From: JBCDCY01 sp039180875
GTDB lineage: Bacteria; Pseudomonadota; Alphaproteobacteria; Rhodobacterales; Rhodobacteraceae
Direction: 5' to 3'
DNA: 64,000 nucleotides
Assembly (NCBI GenBank): GCA_039180875.1
Contig: JBCDCY010000005.1
Coordinates: 1 to 64,000 of the forward strand
The position numbers were made by a program, and so were the translations under genes. A model generated the notes under the pieces. That model searched no databases, was not told the origin of the DNA, and saw nothing but the letters and a program-made list of their open reading frames with translations. Shown here one piece after another: positions 8,035 to 16,897 of the stretch (its first letter is position 1; each line of letters starts with the position of its first letter).

Positions 8035-11000
8035 ATGACCGCCGACCGCTGGAGCAGAGACTACCAGGACGCCCGCGCCCGGCTCGCGGCCGAGGGGATG
8101 TACCTGGCGGAGGAGGAGCATGCCTCCTGCGGCGTCGGCCTGGTGGTGGCGATCGACGGGCAGCCGCGCCGCCAGGTGGTGGAGCACGGCATCGGCGCGC
8201 TCAAGGCCATCTGGCACCGCGGCGCCGTCGATGCCGACGGCAAGACCGGGGACGGCGCCGGCATCCATCTCCAGATCCCGGTGGGCTTCTTCCAGGACCA
8301 GATCCGCCGCACCGGCCACCAGCCGGGGGAGCACACCCTCGCCGTCGGCCAGATCTTCCTCCCCCGCACGAACTTCAGCGCGCAGGAAACCTGTCGGACC
8401 ATCGTCGAGAGCGAGGTCTTGCGCATGGGCTACTACACCTACGGCTGGCGCCACGTCCCCGTCGACATCTCTGTCCTCGGCGAGAAGGCCAACGCCACCC
8501 GGCCGGAGATCGAGCAGATCCTGATCGGCAACACCAAGGATGTGGATCGCGAGACCTTCGAGCGCGAGCTCTACGTCATCCGCCGCCGGATCGAGAAGGC
8601 GGCGGCCGAGGCCCGGGTGCCCAGCTTCTACGTTTGCTCGCTCTCCTGCCAGTCGGTGATCTACAAGGGCATGATGCTGGCCGAGCAGGTGGCGGAGTTC
8701 TATCCCGACCTGAAGGATGAGAGCTTCATCAGCGCCTTTGCGATCTATCACCAGCGCTATTCCACCAATACCTTCCCGGAGTGGTGGCTGGCCCAGCCCT
8801 TCCGCATGCTGGCGCACAATGGCGAGATCAACACGCTGAAGGGCAACCTCAACTGGCTGAGAAGCCACGAGATCCGCATGGCCTCGACCTATTTCGGCGA
8901 GATGGCGGGGGACATCAAACCGATCGTGCCCCAGGGCTCCTCCGACAGCGCCGCACTCGATGCGGTCTTTGAGGTGCTGGTCCGGGCCGGCCGCTCCGCC
9001 CCCATGGCGAAGACCATGATGGTGCCGGAGGCCTGGTCGAAAACCGCCACCGAGATGCCCGAGGCCTGGCGCCAGATGTACGCCTACTCAAACTCGGTGA
9101 TGGAGCCCTGGGACGGGCCCGCGGCGCTCGCCATGACCGACGGGCGCTGGGTCTGCGCCGGACTCGACCGCAATGGCCTCCGCCCGATGCGCTACGTGGT
9201 GACGGGCGACGGTCTGGTGATCGCCGGCTCGGAGGTCGGCATGGTGCCGACGGACGAGCGCTCGGTGGTGGAGAAGGGAGCGCTTGGCCCCGGCCAGATG
9301 CTTGCCGTCGACATGCGGTCGCAGGAGCTGCTGCACGATGCGGAGCTGAAGGATCAGCTCGCCGCCTCCCAACCGTTCGGCGAGTGGGTGGGCTCGATCA
9401 CCGATCTGGAGGCTCAGACCGAAGGCCTCGCCGCCACCCGGCTCTACGACGGGGCGGAGCTTCGCCGCCGCCAGATTGCCGCCGGCTACACCATCGAAGA
9501 CCTGGAGACGATCCTCGCGCCCATGGTCGAGGACGCGAAGGAGGCCATCGGCTCCATGGGCGACGACACGCCGTCGGCCGTGTTGTCGGAGAAGTACCGC
9601 CCGCTCCACCACTTCTTCCGCCAGAACTTCAGCCAGGTGACGAACCCGCCCATCGACCCGCTCCGCGAGCACCGGGTGATGAGCCTGAAGACGCGCTTCG
9701 GCAACCTCAAGAACGTGCTGGACGAGGACAACAGCCAGACCGAAATCCTGACGCTCGAAAGCCCCGTGGTCTCGAACGCCCGGTTCGAGGCGATGGTGAA
9801 CTATTTTGGCGACACCGCGCGCTGGATCGACTGCACCTTTGCCGTGGATGACGGCCCGCGGGTGCTGCACGCCGCCCTCGATCGCCTGCGTGCCGAGGCG
9901 GAGGAGGCGGTGCGCGCCGGCGCCAACCACCTGATCCTGACCGACACCGGCCAGGGCCCGGACCGGGCCGCGGTGCCGATGATCCTCGCCACCTCGGCGG
10001 TACATTCCTGGCTGACGCGCCACGGTCTGCGCACCTTCACGTCGCTGAATGTGCGCTCGGCCGAATGCGTCGATCCCCACTACTTCGCGGTGCTGGTGGG
10101 CAGCGGCGCGACCACGGTGAACGCCTATCTGGCCGAGGACTCGATCGCCGACCGGATCGAGCGGGGCTTGATCGAGATGCCGCTCGGCGATGCCGTCGCC
10201 CGCTTCCGCGAGGCGATCGACCAGGGTCTGCTGAAGATCATGTCGAAGATGGGGATCAGCGTGATCTCCTCCTACCGCGGCGGTCTGAACTTCGAGGCCG
10301 TCGGCCTCTCCCGCGCCATGGTGGCGGAGTTCTTCCCCGGCATGCCGAGCCGGATCTCTGGCATCGGTATCGCGGGGATCGAGAAGGGCGTGCTCGCCTC
10401 CCACGCCCGTGCCTGGCGGGGCGGCACCGACGTGCTGCCGATCGGCGGCTTCTACAAGGCGCGCCGTTCCGGCGAGCTGCACGCCTGGGAAGCACGGCTG
10501 ATGCATATGATGCAGGAGGCCTGCGCCCAAAGCTCCTACGAGCTTTGGCGGGAATACTCGAACGGGATGCGGAACCGGCCGCCGATCCACCTGCGCGACC
10601 TCTTGGACTTCAAGACCGACCGGGCGCCGATCCCGCTGGAGGAGGTCGAGTCGATCACCGCGATCCGCAAGCGCTTCGTCACGCCGGGCATGAGCCTCGG
10701 CGCGCTCAGCCCCGAGGCGCACAAGACGCTCAACGTCGCGATGAACCGGATCGGGGCGAAGTCGGATTCCGGCGAGGGCGGGGAGGATCCGGCCCATTTC
10801 CACCCCGAGCCGAACGGCGACAATCCCTCCGCCAAGATCAAGCAGGTCGCCTCCGGCCGCTTCGGTGTGACGGCGGAGTACCTGAACCACTGCCAGGAGC
10901 TCGAGATCAAGGTCGCCCAGGGCGCGAAGCCGGGTGAGGGCGGGCAATTGCCCGGCTTCAAGGTGACGGAGATGATCGCGCGCCTCCGCCACTCCACCCC

Positions 11001-12564
11001 GGGCGTCACGCTGATCAGCCCGCCGCCGCACCACGACATCTATTCCATCGAGGATCTGGCCCAGCTGATCTACGACCTGAAGCAGATCAATCCCGACGCC
11101 AAGGTCTGCGTGAAATTGGTGGCTGCGACCGGCGTCGGCACGATTGCTGCCGGCGTGGCAAAGGCGAAGGCCGACGTCATCCTGATCTCCGGCCACAACG
11201 GCGGCACCGGCGCCTCGCCCCAGACCTCGATCAAATATGCCGGTCTGCCGTGGGAGATGGGGTTGACCGAGGCGCACCAGGTGCTGGCGCTCAACCATCT
11301 TCGCGACCGGGTGACGCTCCGCACCGATGGCGGCCTGCGCACCGGGCGCGATATCGTGGTGGCCGCCATGCTCGGGGCGGAGGAGTACGGCATCGGCACC
11401 GCCGCCCTCATCGCCATGGGTTGCATCATGGTGCGCCAATGCCAGGCCAACACCTGCCCCGTCGGGGTCTGCACCCAGGACCCGGCCTTGCGCGAAAAGT
11501 TCGTGGGCAACGCCGACAAAGTGGTGAACCTCATCACCTTCTACGCCCAAGAGGTGCGGGAGGTGCTGGCCTCCATCGGCGCTCGCTCGTTGGACGAGGT
11601 GATCGGCCGGGCCGATCTCTTGAGCCAGGTGAGCCGCGGGGCCGAACATCTCGACGATCTCGACCTCAATCCGCTGCTGCTGTCCGTGGTGGAGGGCGGC
11701 TCGATCACCTACGACCGGGCCAAGCCGCGCCAAGCCGTGCCGGACACGCTGGACGCGCGCATCGTGGCCGACGCCCAGCCGTTCCTCAACGATCGCGAGA
11801 AGATGCAGCTCTCCTACACCATCCAGAACACTGACCGGACGGTGGGGACGCGCCTTTCCTCCCACATCGTGCGACGCTTCGGGATGCGGGAGAACGGGCT
11901 GCAGCCGGATCATCTGACGGTGAAGCTGACGGGCTCGGCCGGCCAGGCGCTGGGTGCGTTCGCCGCGCCGGGGCTGAAGCTCGAGGTCGCGGGCGACGCC
12001 AACGACTATGTGGGCAAGGGATTGTCGGGCGGCATGATCGTGGTCCATCCGCCCCTCGGCTCGCCCCTGGTCGCGGCGGAGAACACCATCGTCGGCAACA
12101 CCGTGCTTTACGGCGCCACGGCTGGGCGCCTGTTCGCCGCCGGCCGGGCGGGGGAGCGGTTCTGCGTGCGCAATTCCGGCGCCTCCGTCGTGGTGGAGGG
12201 CTGCGGGTCGAACGGCTGCGAGTACATGACCGGCGGCACAACGGTGATCCTCGGCCGGATCGGCGACAATTTCGGCGCCGGCATGACCGGCGGCATGGCC
12301 TTCGTCTACGATCCGGAGGGTCAGGCGGCGATCCGCATGAATATGGGCACGATCCACGTGGCCCCGATCGCCTCGGAGCACTGGGCAGGTGTCCTGCGGA
12401 CGTTGATCGAGGACCATGTCGAGGAGACCGGCAGCCTGCTCGGGCGAGAGATCCTGCACAAGTGGGAGCGGGCGCTGGGCGATTTTCTGCAGATCTGCCC
12501 GCTCGAGATGATCGACCGACTGGACCACCCGCTCTCCGACCTGCCGGCGGAGCAGACGGCCTGA
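8035..12564 (+). CDS. gltB: Glutamate synthase (NADPH) large subunit
   Basis: A 1509-residue enzyme. An N-terminal class II glutaminase domain releases ammonia, a central and FMN-binding synthase domain makes glutamate, and a C-terminal beta-helix domain follows. From the chosen ATG a 31-residue propeptide precedes Cys32 in HASCGVGLV, the catalytic nucleophile exposed after cleavage; a frame 24 residues longer exists but lacks a ribosome binding site. GEINTLKGN, the synthase loop GGTGASP and the 3Fe-4S cysteines of MVRQCQANTCPVGVC are all visible, so the enzyme looks complete. It works with GltD encoded 1 kb upstream. Confidence 0.97.
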   Translation: MTADRWSRDYQDARARLAAEGMYLAEEEHASCGVGLVVAIDGQPRRQVVEHGIGALKAIWHRGAVDADGKTGDGAGIHLQIPVGFFQDQIRRTGHQPGEHTLAVGQIFLPRTNFSAQETCRTIVESEVLRMGYYTYGWRHVPVDISVLGEKANATRPEIEQILIGNTKDVDRETFERELYVIRRRIEKAAAEARVPSFYVCSLSCQSVIYKGMMLAEQVAEFYPDLKDESFISAFAIYHQRYSTNTFPEWWLAQPFRMLAHNGEINTLKGNLNWLRSHEIRMASTYFGEMAGDIKPIVPQGSSDSAALDAVFEVLVRAGRSAPMAKTMMVPEAWSKTATEMPEAWRQMYAYSNSVMEPWDGPAALAMTDGRWVCAGLDRNGLRPMRYVVTGDGLVIAGSEVGMVPTDERSVVEKGALGPGQMLAVDMRSQELLHDAELKDQLAASQPFGEWVGSITDLEAQTEGLAATRLYDGAELRRRQIAAGYTIEDLETILAPMVEDAKEAIGSMGDDTPSAVLSEKYRPLHHFFRQNFSQVTNPPIDPLREHRVMSLKTRFGNLKNVLDEDNSQTEILTLESPVVSNARFEAMVNYFGDTARWIDCTFAVDDGPRVLHAALDRLRAEAEEAVRAGANHLILTDTGQGPDRAAVPMILATSAVHSWLTRHGLRTFTSLNVRSAECVDPHYFAVLVGSGATTVNAYLAEDSIADRIERGLIEMPLGDAVARFREAIDQGLLKIMSKMGISVISSYRGGLNFEAVGLSRAMVAEFFPGMPSRISGIGIAGIEKGVLASHARAWRGGTDVLPIGGFYKARRSGELHAWEARLMHMMQEACAQSSYELWREYSNGMRNRPPIHLRDLLDFKTDRAPIPLEEVESITAIRKRFVTPGMSLGALSPEAHKTLNVAMNRIGAKSDSGEGGEDPAHFHPEPNGDNPSAKIKQVASGRFGVTAEYLNHCQELEIKVAQGAKPGEGGQLPGFKVTEMIARLRHSTPGVTLISPPPHHDIYSIEDLAQLIYDLKQINPDAKVCVKLVAATGVGTIAAGVAKAKADVILISGHNGGTGASPQTSIKYAGLPWEMGLTEAHQVLALNHLRDRVTLRTDGGLRTGRDIVVAAMLGAEEYGIGTAALIAMGCIMVRQCQANTCPVGVCTQDPALREKFVGNADKVVNLITFYAQEVREVLASIGARSLDEVIGRADLLSQVSRGAEHLDDLDLNPLLLSVVEGGSITYDRAKPRQAVPDTLDARIVADAQPFLNDREKMQLSYTIQNTDRTVGTRLSSHIVRRFGMRENGLQPDHLTVKLTGSAGQALGAFAAPGLKLEVAGDANDYVGKGLSGGMIVVHPPLGSPLVAAENTIVGNTVLYGATAGRLFAAGRAGERFCVRNSGASVVVEGCGSNGCEYMTGGTTVILGRIGDNFGAGMTGGMAFVYDPEGQAAIRMNMGTIHVAPIASEHWAGVLRTLIEDHVEETGSLLGREILHKWERALGDFLQICPLEMIDRLDHPLSDLPAEQTA

Positions 12565-13643
12565 GCGATACGGCGGTCCGGTCGCGGGTCGTCTTCTTCG
12601 CCCCGGGTTTCGATCCGCGGGACCCGAAGGCCTATCACGGATTGATGACGCGCCAGGGGCGAGGGCTGTTCGAGACCGGCCCGCTGGTTGCTGAAGAAGG
12701 CCTCCGCGCGTGGGAGATGAGGGCAGGCGCGCTCACCGTGCGGGTCGAGGTGCTGCGCCACGACGACATCATCTCCGCCGCCGTGGCCGGGCCGCCCTGG
12801 GTGCGGATCGCCCGCGGGCTCCGCTGGGCCTGGGCGCTGCACTGGCGGGGCGGGTTCGGCCGCCTCCGCCGCCTCGGTCGCCGGGCCCGGGCGGTGGCCG
12901 CCTACCCGGTCTATGGGTTGATCTGGGCGATGCTGGAGGGGGCGCTCGTCGCGCTCCTCCTCGCCTGGATCTTCGGGCTTGGCTCCTGGGTCGTGGGCTT
13001 GGGCGTCGTTGCAGCGCTCCTGCTGTCGAACTGGACCGATCGGCGGCTTTTCCATCTCTACCTCTTCGACACCTGGCGGTTGCTCCGCGCGATGGCTAAG
13101 GGGCGCGATGAGGCGCTTCGGGCGCGGGATGAGGCTGCGGTGGCGCGGGTCGAGGCGGCATTAGCGGATGGAGCGGACGAGGTGGTGGTCCTCGGCCACT
13201 CCATCGGCGCCATCCGGGCGGAGCGCATCGTGGCGGCCGTCGCGCGGCGCGGACACGCCGACGGGCGCCTTGCCCTGGTGACGCTCGGCCCGACCTTCGC
13301 GCTTCTCCAGGTCTGGGCGGGCCACGGAGCGGAGCGACTGGTCGCGGATGAACGGGTGATGCAGGCGGCAGGGATCCCCTGGCTCGAGGTCGTCTGGCGG
13401 CGGGATGCTATCGCCCTGCCGTGGATCGGCGCTGAGCGCCCCGGGCGGCCACTCCGCCTCACCCGAGCGGGTCGGGTGCGCTGGCCCGGAGCGCTCCGGC
13501 GCCGGGTGCCGTTCCGGCCGATGCTCCGCCATCTCGACTATCTGCTTGCCTCGGAGGGCGGGGCGTTCGATCTCTACCGCATGCTCGCCGATCCGCGCCC
13601 CGTCGCGGTCCAGGCGATGGCCCTGCGGGGAGAGGCGGAATGA
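12561..13643 (+). CDS. Membrane-anchored alpha/beta-hydrolase-like protein
   Basis: About 360 residues. VVVLGHSIGAIRAERIV carries the GxSxG nucleophile elbow of serine hydrolases, preceded by a two-helix hydrophobic region (VYGLIWAMLEG to VVAALLLS) that should anchor it in the membrane. The substrate is unknown. No ATG, GTG or TTG lies at the expected N-terminus. The best reading starts at CTG, whose last two bases are shared with the gltB TGA stop (CTGA), with a GGCGGAG site 9 bases upstream. Homologous layout would be MSDTAVRSRVVFF. An ATG 100 bases earlier inside gltB is the alternative. It overlaps mtgA by 4 bases. Confidence 0.75.
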   Translation: MSDTAVRSRVVFFAPGFDPRDPKAYHGLMTRQGRGLFETGPLVAEEGLRAWEMRAGALTVRVEVLRHDDIISAAVAGPPWVRIARGLRWAWALHWRGGFGRLRRLGRRARAVAAYPVYGLIWAMLEGALVALLLAWIFGLGSWVVGLGVVAALLLSNWTDRRLFHLYLFDTWRLLRAMAKGRDEALRARDEAAVARVEAALADGADEVVVLGHSIGAIRAERIVAAVARRGHADGRLALVTLGPTFALLQVWAGHGAERLVADERVMQAAGIPWLEVVWRRDAIALPWIGAERPGRPLRLTRAGRVRWPGALRRRVPFRPMLRHLDYLLASEGGAFDLYRMLADPRPVAVQAMALRGEAE

Positions 13644-14350
13644 AGAGCGATGCGGCGGAGGAGGACCTGCCGAGACCGCGCCGGCGCCAGGGGCTGTTCG
13701 CCCGGGCCGCACGGCTGGTGCTCTGGGCCGTGGGCCTCGTCCTGCTTTGGGTGGCGCTCCTCGGCCTGGTCAATCCGCCGATCACCTATCTGATGGTGCG
13801 GGAATACCGCGCCCACGGGACGCTCGAGCGCGAATGGCAGAGCCTCGAGGCGCTGGGGTCGGAGATCGCCCTGGCGGTGGCGGCGGCCGAGGATGCCCGA
13901 TTCTGCGAGCATGTCGGCTTCGACCTCGCAGCGATCCAGGAGGCGCTGGGCGAAGAGGGGCGCCGCCGCGGCGCCTCGACCATCAGCCAGCAGGTAGCGA
14001 AGAACGTCTTTCTCTGGCCTGACCGCTCCTGGCTCCGGAAGGGACTGGAGGCGGGCTTCACCGTGCTGATCGAGCTCTTCTGGTCGAAGCGGCGGATCAT
14101 GGAGGTCTACCTGAATGTCGCCGAGACGGGCACGGGCACCTTTGGCGCGGAGGCGGCGGCACGCCAGGCCTTCGGCGTCGGCGCCGGGGAGCTCTCACCC
14201 CGCCAAGCCGCGCGGATCGCGGTGACCTTGCCCAACCCCAAGGCACGCTCGGCCGCGTCGCCCACCGATTTCCTGCGGCGCCGGGCGGCGGCGGTGATGG
14301 ACGGGGCGGCGACGTTGCGGGCGACGGGGCGGGCGGACTGCTTTCTTTGA
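13640..14350 (+). CDS. mtgA: Monofunctional peptidoglycan transglycosylase MtgA
   Basis: A 236-residue GT51 glycosyltransferase that polymerises lipid II into glycan strands without a transpeptidase domain. A single membrane anchor (LVLWAVGLVLLWVALLGLV) follows a basic N-terminus. The catalytic Glu is in AAEDARFCEHVGFD, the second motif is GASTISQQVAKN, and WSKRRIMEVYLNVAE is the third, so all family motifs are intact. Its ATG overlaps the stop of the preceding hydrolase gene (ATGA), and a hairpin with a T-tract follows its stop, marking the end of the transcription unit. Confidence 0.95.
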   Translation: MKSDAAEEDLPRPRRRQGLFARAARLVLWAVGLVLLWVALLGLVNPPITYLMVREYRAHGTLEREWQSLEALGSEIALAVAAAEDARFCEHVGFDLAAIQEALGEEGRRRGASTISQQVAKNVFLWPDRSWLRKGLEAGFTVLIELFWSKRRIMEVYLNVAETGTGTFGAEAAARQAFGVGAGELSPRQAARIAVTLPNPKARSAASPTDFLRRRAAAVMDGAATLRATGRADCFL

Positions 14351-14365
14351 CCGTTATGAAAATGT

Positions 14366-14396
14366 GACCGGGCGGGGGCCCGGTCGCTGTTTTCTC
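14366..14396 (+). terminator. Intrinsic terminator after mtgA
   Basis: An 8-bp perfect stem, GACCGGGC pairing with GCCCGGTC around a GGGG loop, is followed by GCTGTTTTCTC. It lies 16 bases after the mtgA stop. Confidence 0.75.
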
Positions 14397-14474
14397 TCGG
14401 GGCCTTTGCCCCTCGGGGTGGGATGCTCCGGGCTGGCGTTGGGTTTTGGGGAAAGGACGTGTTTTTGCTGGGGA

Positions 14475-14508
14475 GGCGCTTGAGAAGCCGGGTGCTTCTC
14501 AAGGCGCC
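14475..14508. repeat. Strong hairpin between convergent genes
   Basis: An inverted repeat with a 10-bp perfect stem (CTTGAGAAGC with GCTTCTCAAG) extended by four more pairs after one bulged G, around a 5-base loop. It lies in the convergent space between mtgA and the SDR gene. No T-tract follows on either strand, so it is a probable 3'-end-stabilising or bidirectional stop structure rather than a classic terminator. Confidence 0.6.
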
Positions 14509-14538
14509 GTTTCCAGGGTGTGTGGACGGCGGAGAGCG

Positions 14539-15456
14539 TCAAGGGTTCGCGGCTTTGCCGCCGCTGGCGCGCCCTTGACCCTCTCCCCCGTCCGCCTCCG
14601 CTTCGTGTTTCAGGAGGGCGCGGAGGCCGGTTTGGTAGTCGGGATAGGTGAGGGTGACGCCCAGCGCGTCTTTGATGCGGGCGTTGGAGACGCGCTTTGA
14701 CTCGGAGTAGAAGCTGCGGGCCATGGGGCTGAGATCGGCCTCTTCGAACGGCACCTCCGGCGGGAGGGGGAGGCCGAGCAGGTGGGCAGCCTCGGCGATC
14801 ACATCCTCCGGCGGGGCGGGGTGGTTGTCGCAGACATTGTAGGCCGTGCCGGGCGCGGGGCGGGCGATGGAGGCGGCGAGGACGGCGGCGATGTCGTCCA
14901 CGTGGATGCGGGAGAAGATCTGGCCCGGCTTGACGATGCGCCGCGCGGTGCCGGCCCGCACCTTGGCGAAAGGGCCGCGGCCGGGGCCGTAGATGCCCGC
15001 CAGGCGAAAGATGTGCACCGGCAGGCCATGGTCGCGGTGGAGGGCCAGCCAGGCATCCTCGGCCCGAACCCGGGTTTGGCCTCGCTTGGTGCCGGCGTCG
15101 CGCTCCGATCCCTCATCCACCCAGGCGCCCTGACGGTCGCCGTAGACGCCGGTGGTCGACAGGTAGCCGACCCATGCGATTTTCTCGGCCCGGTCGGCGA
15201 GGGCGTCGGCGAAATGCGCGAGCACAGGGTCGCCCTCCTCCCCCGGCGCGATGGAGACGAGGACGTGGCTTGCCTCGTCCAGCGCACCCTTGTCCGGTGG
15301 CCAGGGCAGGGGCTCCGCCCCTTCGGCGCGGATCGCCCTTGCCGTCTCCGCCGACCGGGTGGTGCCGAGGATGCGCCAGCCCTCGGCGCCAAGCTTTCGG
15401 CCGAGGGCGCGGGCCGAATAGCCGTGGCCGAAGCTGAGCAGGCACTTGCCGGACAT
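14539..15456 (-). CDS. NAD(P)-binding SDR protein (YeeZ-like)
   Basis: A 305-residue atypical SDR protein. The N-terminal nucleotide site reads LSFGHGYSARALG, the FGxGY variant of the Rossmann glycine motif found in YeeZ-like proteins. STTGVYGDRQGAWVDE and RLAGIYGPGRGP are the usual extended-SDR landmarks, but the active-site Tyr-x3-Lys is not obvious, so it may be a non-catalytic or unusual member. The reaction is unknown. It converges on mtgA across a spacer with two hairpins and is transcribed divergently from the secreted TPR gene. Confidence 0.82.
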   Translation of the reverse strand: MSGKCLLSFGHGYSARALGRKLGAEGWRILGTTRSAETARAIRAEGAEPLPWPPDKGALDEASHVLVSIAPGEEGDPVLAHFADALADRAEKIAWVGYLSTTGVYGDRQGAWVDEGSERDAGTKRGQTRVRAEDAWLALHRDHGLPVHIFRLAGIYGPGRGPFAKVRAGTARRIVKPGQIFSRIHVDDIAAVLAASIARPAPGTAYNVCDNHPAPPEDVIAEAAHLLGLPLPPEVPFEEADLSPMARSFYSESKRVSNARIKDALGVTLTYPDYQTGLRALLKHEAEADGGEGQGRASGGKAANP

Positions 15457-15605
15457 GCGATCCCCTCCATTTCAATCGGGACGGATTAGCGTAGATTGCG
15501 CCGGTCACCTTAAGGCGGATTTCGCTCGGACTGAATCGGTCAGGGCGCCATCCGAGACAGGCAAACCGGATTTATCGGAAAGCGCTCAAGCGGGAGTTTC
15601 AGGAC

Positions 15606-16250
15606 ATGCGGACTGGGCGGAGGGTCGCGCTGCTCGGCGCGCTGTTGATGCTGGCACCGGGGACGGGCGAGGCCCAGGTCACGTCGCTTGCCAGCTGCGA
15701 GGCGCGGATCACCGAAGATCCCGCCGCGGCGCGGGACGAGGCGGCGGATTGGCGCTGGAACGGCGGCGGCGCGGCGGCGACGATCTGTGAGGCCTACGCC
15801 CTCGTCGCCCTCGGCGCGACACGCAACGCCGCGCTCAAGCTCACCCAATTGGCCGAGAACCAGAATGCCGGACTGACCGATCCCGAGCGGGCCGACCTCT
15901 TGCAGGAGGCGACGGTGCTTTGGATCACCGACGGCCGGGCGGCCCTGGCGGAGGAGACCATCCGGGCTTCCATCGCCGCCGGGGGCGTGACGCCGATGCG
16001 CCTGGTGCTGCGGGCCCGGACCACGCGCCTGCTTGGCGATCCCGGCGCGGCCCTGCCGGATGTCGAGGCGGCGCTCGGCGCTGCGCCGAACCTGCCCGCC
16101 GCGCTCTATGAGCACGGTGCGGTGCTGCATGCGCTCGACCGCGGGGAGGAGGGGATCGAATCGCTCTTCCGCGTGCTCGACCTCGCCCCCGACGGGCCGG
16201 ATGCGGAGCGGGCGACGGTGCTGATCCAGGAGATCGCCCAGGGGGGCTGA
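15606..16250 (+). CDS. Secreted TPR-like periplasmic protein
   Basis: A 214-residue protein with a clear Sec signal peptide (RRVALLGALLMLAPGTGEA, then QV) and a mostly alanine-rich helical body with TPR-like spacing (ALYEHGAVLHALDRGEEGIESLFRVLDLAPD). TPR proteins of this kind act as periplasmic scaffolds; no partner can be inferred. Two cysteines (LASCEARI and ATICEAY) may form a disulfide. It is separated from the preceding gene by a divergent promoter region and converges on the GST gene, with a 5-base gap. Confidence 0.75.
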   Translation: MRTGRRVALLGALLMLAPGTGEAQVTSLASCEARITEDPAAARDEAADWRWNGGGAAATICEAYALVALGATRNAALKLTQLAENQNAGLTDPERADLLQEATVLWITDGRAALAEETIRASIAAGGVTPMRLVLRARTTRLLGDPGAALPDVEAALGAAPNLPAALYEHGAVLHALDRGEEGIESLFRVLDLAPDGPDAERATVLIQEIAQGG

Positions 16251-16255
16251 GGGCG

Positions 16256-16897
16256 TCAGTCGGCCCTGAGGGCGTCGTAGGGCACCATCACGTGCTCGGC
16301 AAAGGCCGGGCGCTGGGTGAGGCGGCCGTAGTAGTCGGCGAGCGCCGGCAGCTCCGGTCGCTCGATCGACAGGTCGAAATAGCGGTAGAGGACGTGGCCG
16401 AACGGGATGTCGGCGAGCGTGAAATTCTCCCCCACCAGGAAAGGATGGGCCGCCAGCCGCGTCTCGGCAATGGCGAGCTTCGCGGCGAGGGCATCGAGGC
16501 CGGCGCGGACCGCCGCCGGATCGCGCTCCGCCGCCGGGGTGCGCACGACTTGCCAGAAGATCGGCACGGTGAAGCCGGTGGCGATGTTGACCTTGGCCCA
16601 TTCGGCCCAGCGGTCGACCTCCGTCCGGGCTAGCAGATCGGCCGGCCAGAACGGATCGCGGCCGTAGGCATTGGCGAGATAGCGCAGGATCGCGCCGCTC
16701 TCCCAAAGCGGAGGGTTCTGGCCGTCCTGGATCACAGGAACGGTGCGGTTGGGGTTCATCGCCACGAAGGCCCCGGTGTCCGTGCCGCCGAAGCGGTGGC
16801 CGACGTCGTGGCGCCGGCAGGGCAGGTCGAGCTCGGCCAGGCACCACATCACCGCTTGGACGTTGGAGGAATCGCGCCGGCCCCAGACGGTGATCAC
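16256..16897 (-). CDS. Glutathione S-transferase family protein
   Basis: A 213-residue GST. The thioredoxin-fold N-terminal domain runs ITVWGRRDSSNVQAVMW (first strand and catalytic Ser/Asn region), with the cis-proline loop NRTVPVIQD and the glutathione-binding LWESGAILRYLA. The all-helical C-terminal domain ends near PAFAEHV. The start is GTG, overlapping the TGA of the upstream photolyase-like gene (GTGA), which indicates translational coupling. Its likely role is conjugation or isomerisation of electrophiles; pairing with a light-dependent protein would fit an oxidative or light-stress operon. Confidence 0.88.
   Translation of the reverse strand: MITVWGRRDSSNVQAVMWCLAELDLPCRRHDVGHRFGGTDTGAFVAMNPNRTVPVIQDGQNPPLWESGAILRYLANAYGRDPFWPADLLARTEVDRWAEWAKVNIATGFTVPIFWQVVRTPAAERDPAAVRAGLDALAAKLAIAETRLAAHPFLVGENFTLADIPFGHVLYRYFDLSIERPELPALADYYGRLTQRPAFAEHVMVPYDALRAD

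Noticed and set aside
9088..12528. Very long open frame antisense to gltB
   Set aside because: A GC-rich codon shadow: His/Arg/Gly/Asp-rich with no domain, fully inside gltB.
14538..14579. Inverted repeat GTCAAGGG/CCCTTGAC at the SDR gene 3' end
   Set aside because: Arms are 26 bases apart, mostly inside the coding end and without a T-tract; too weak to call a terminator.
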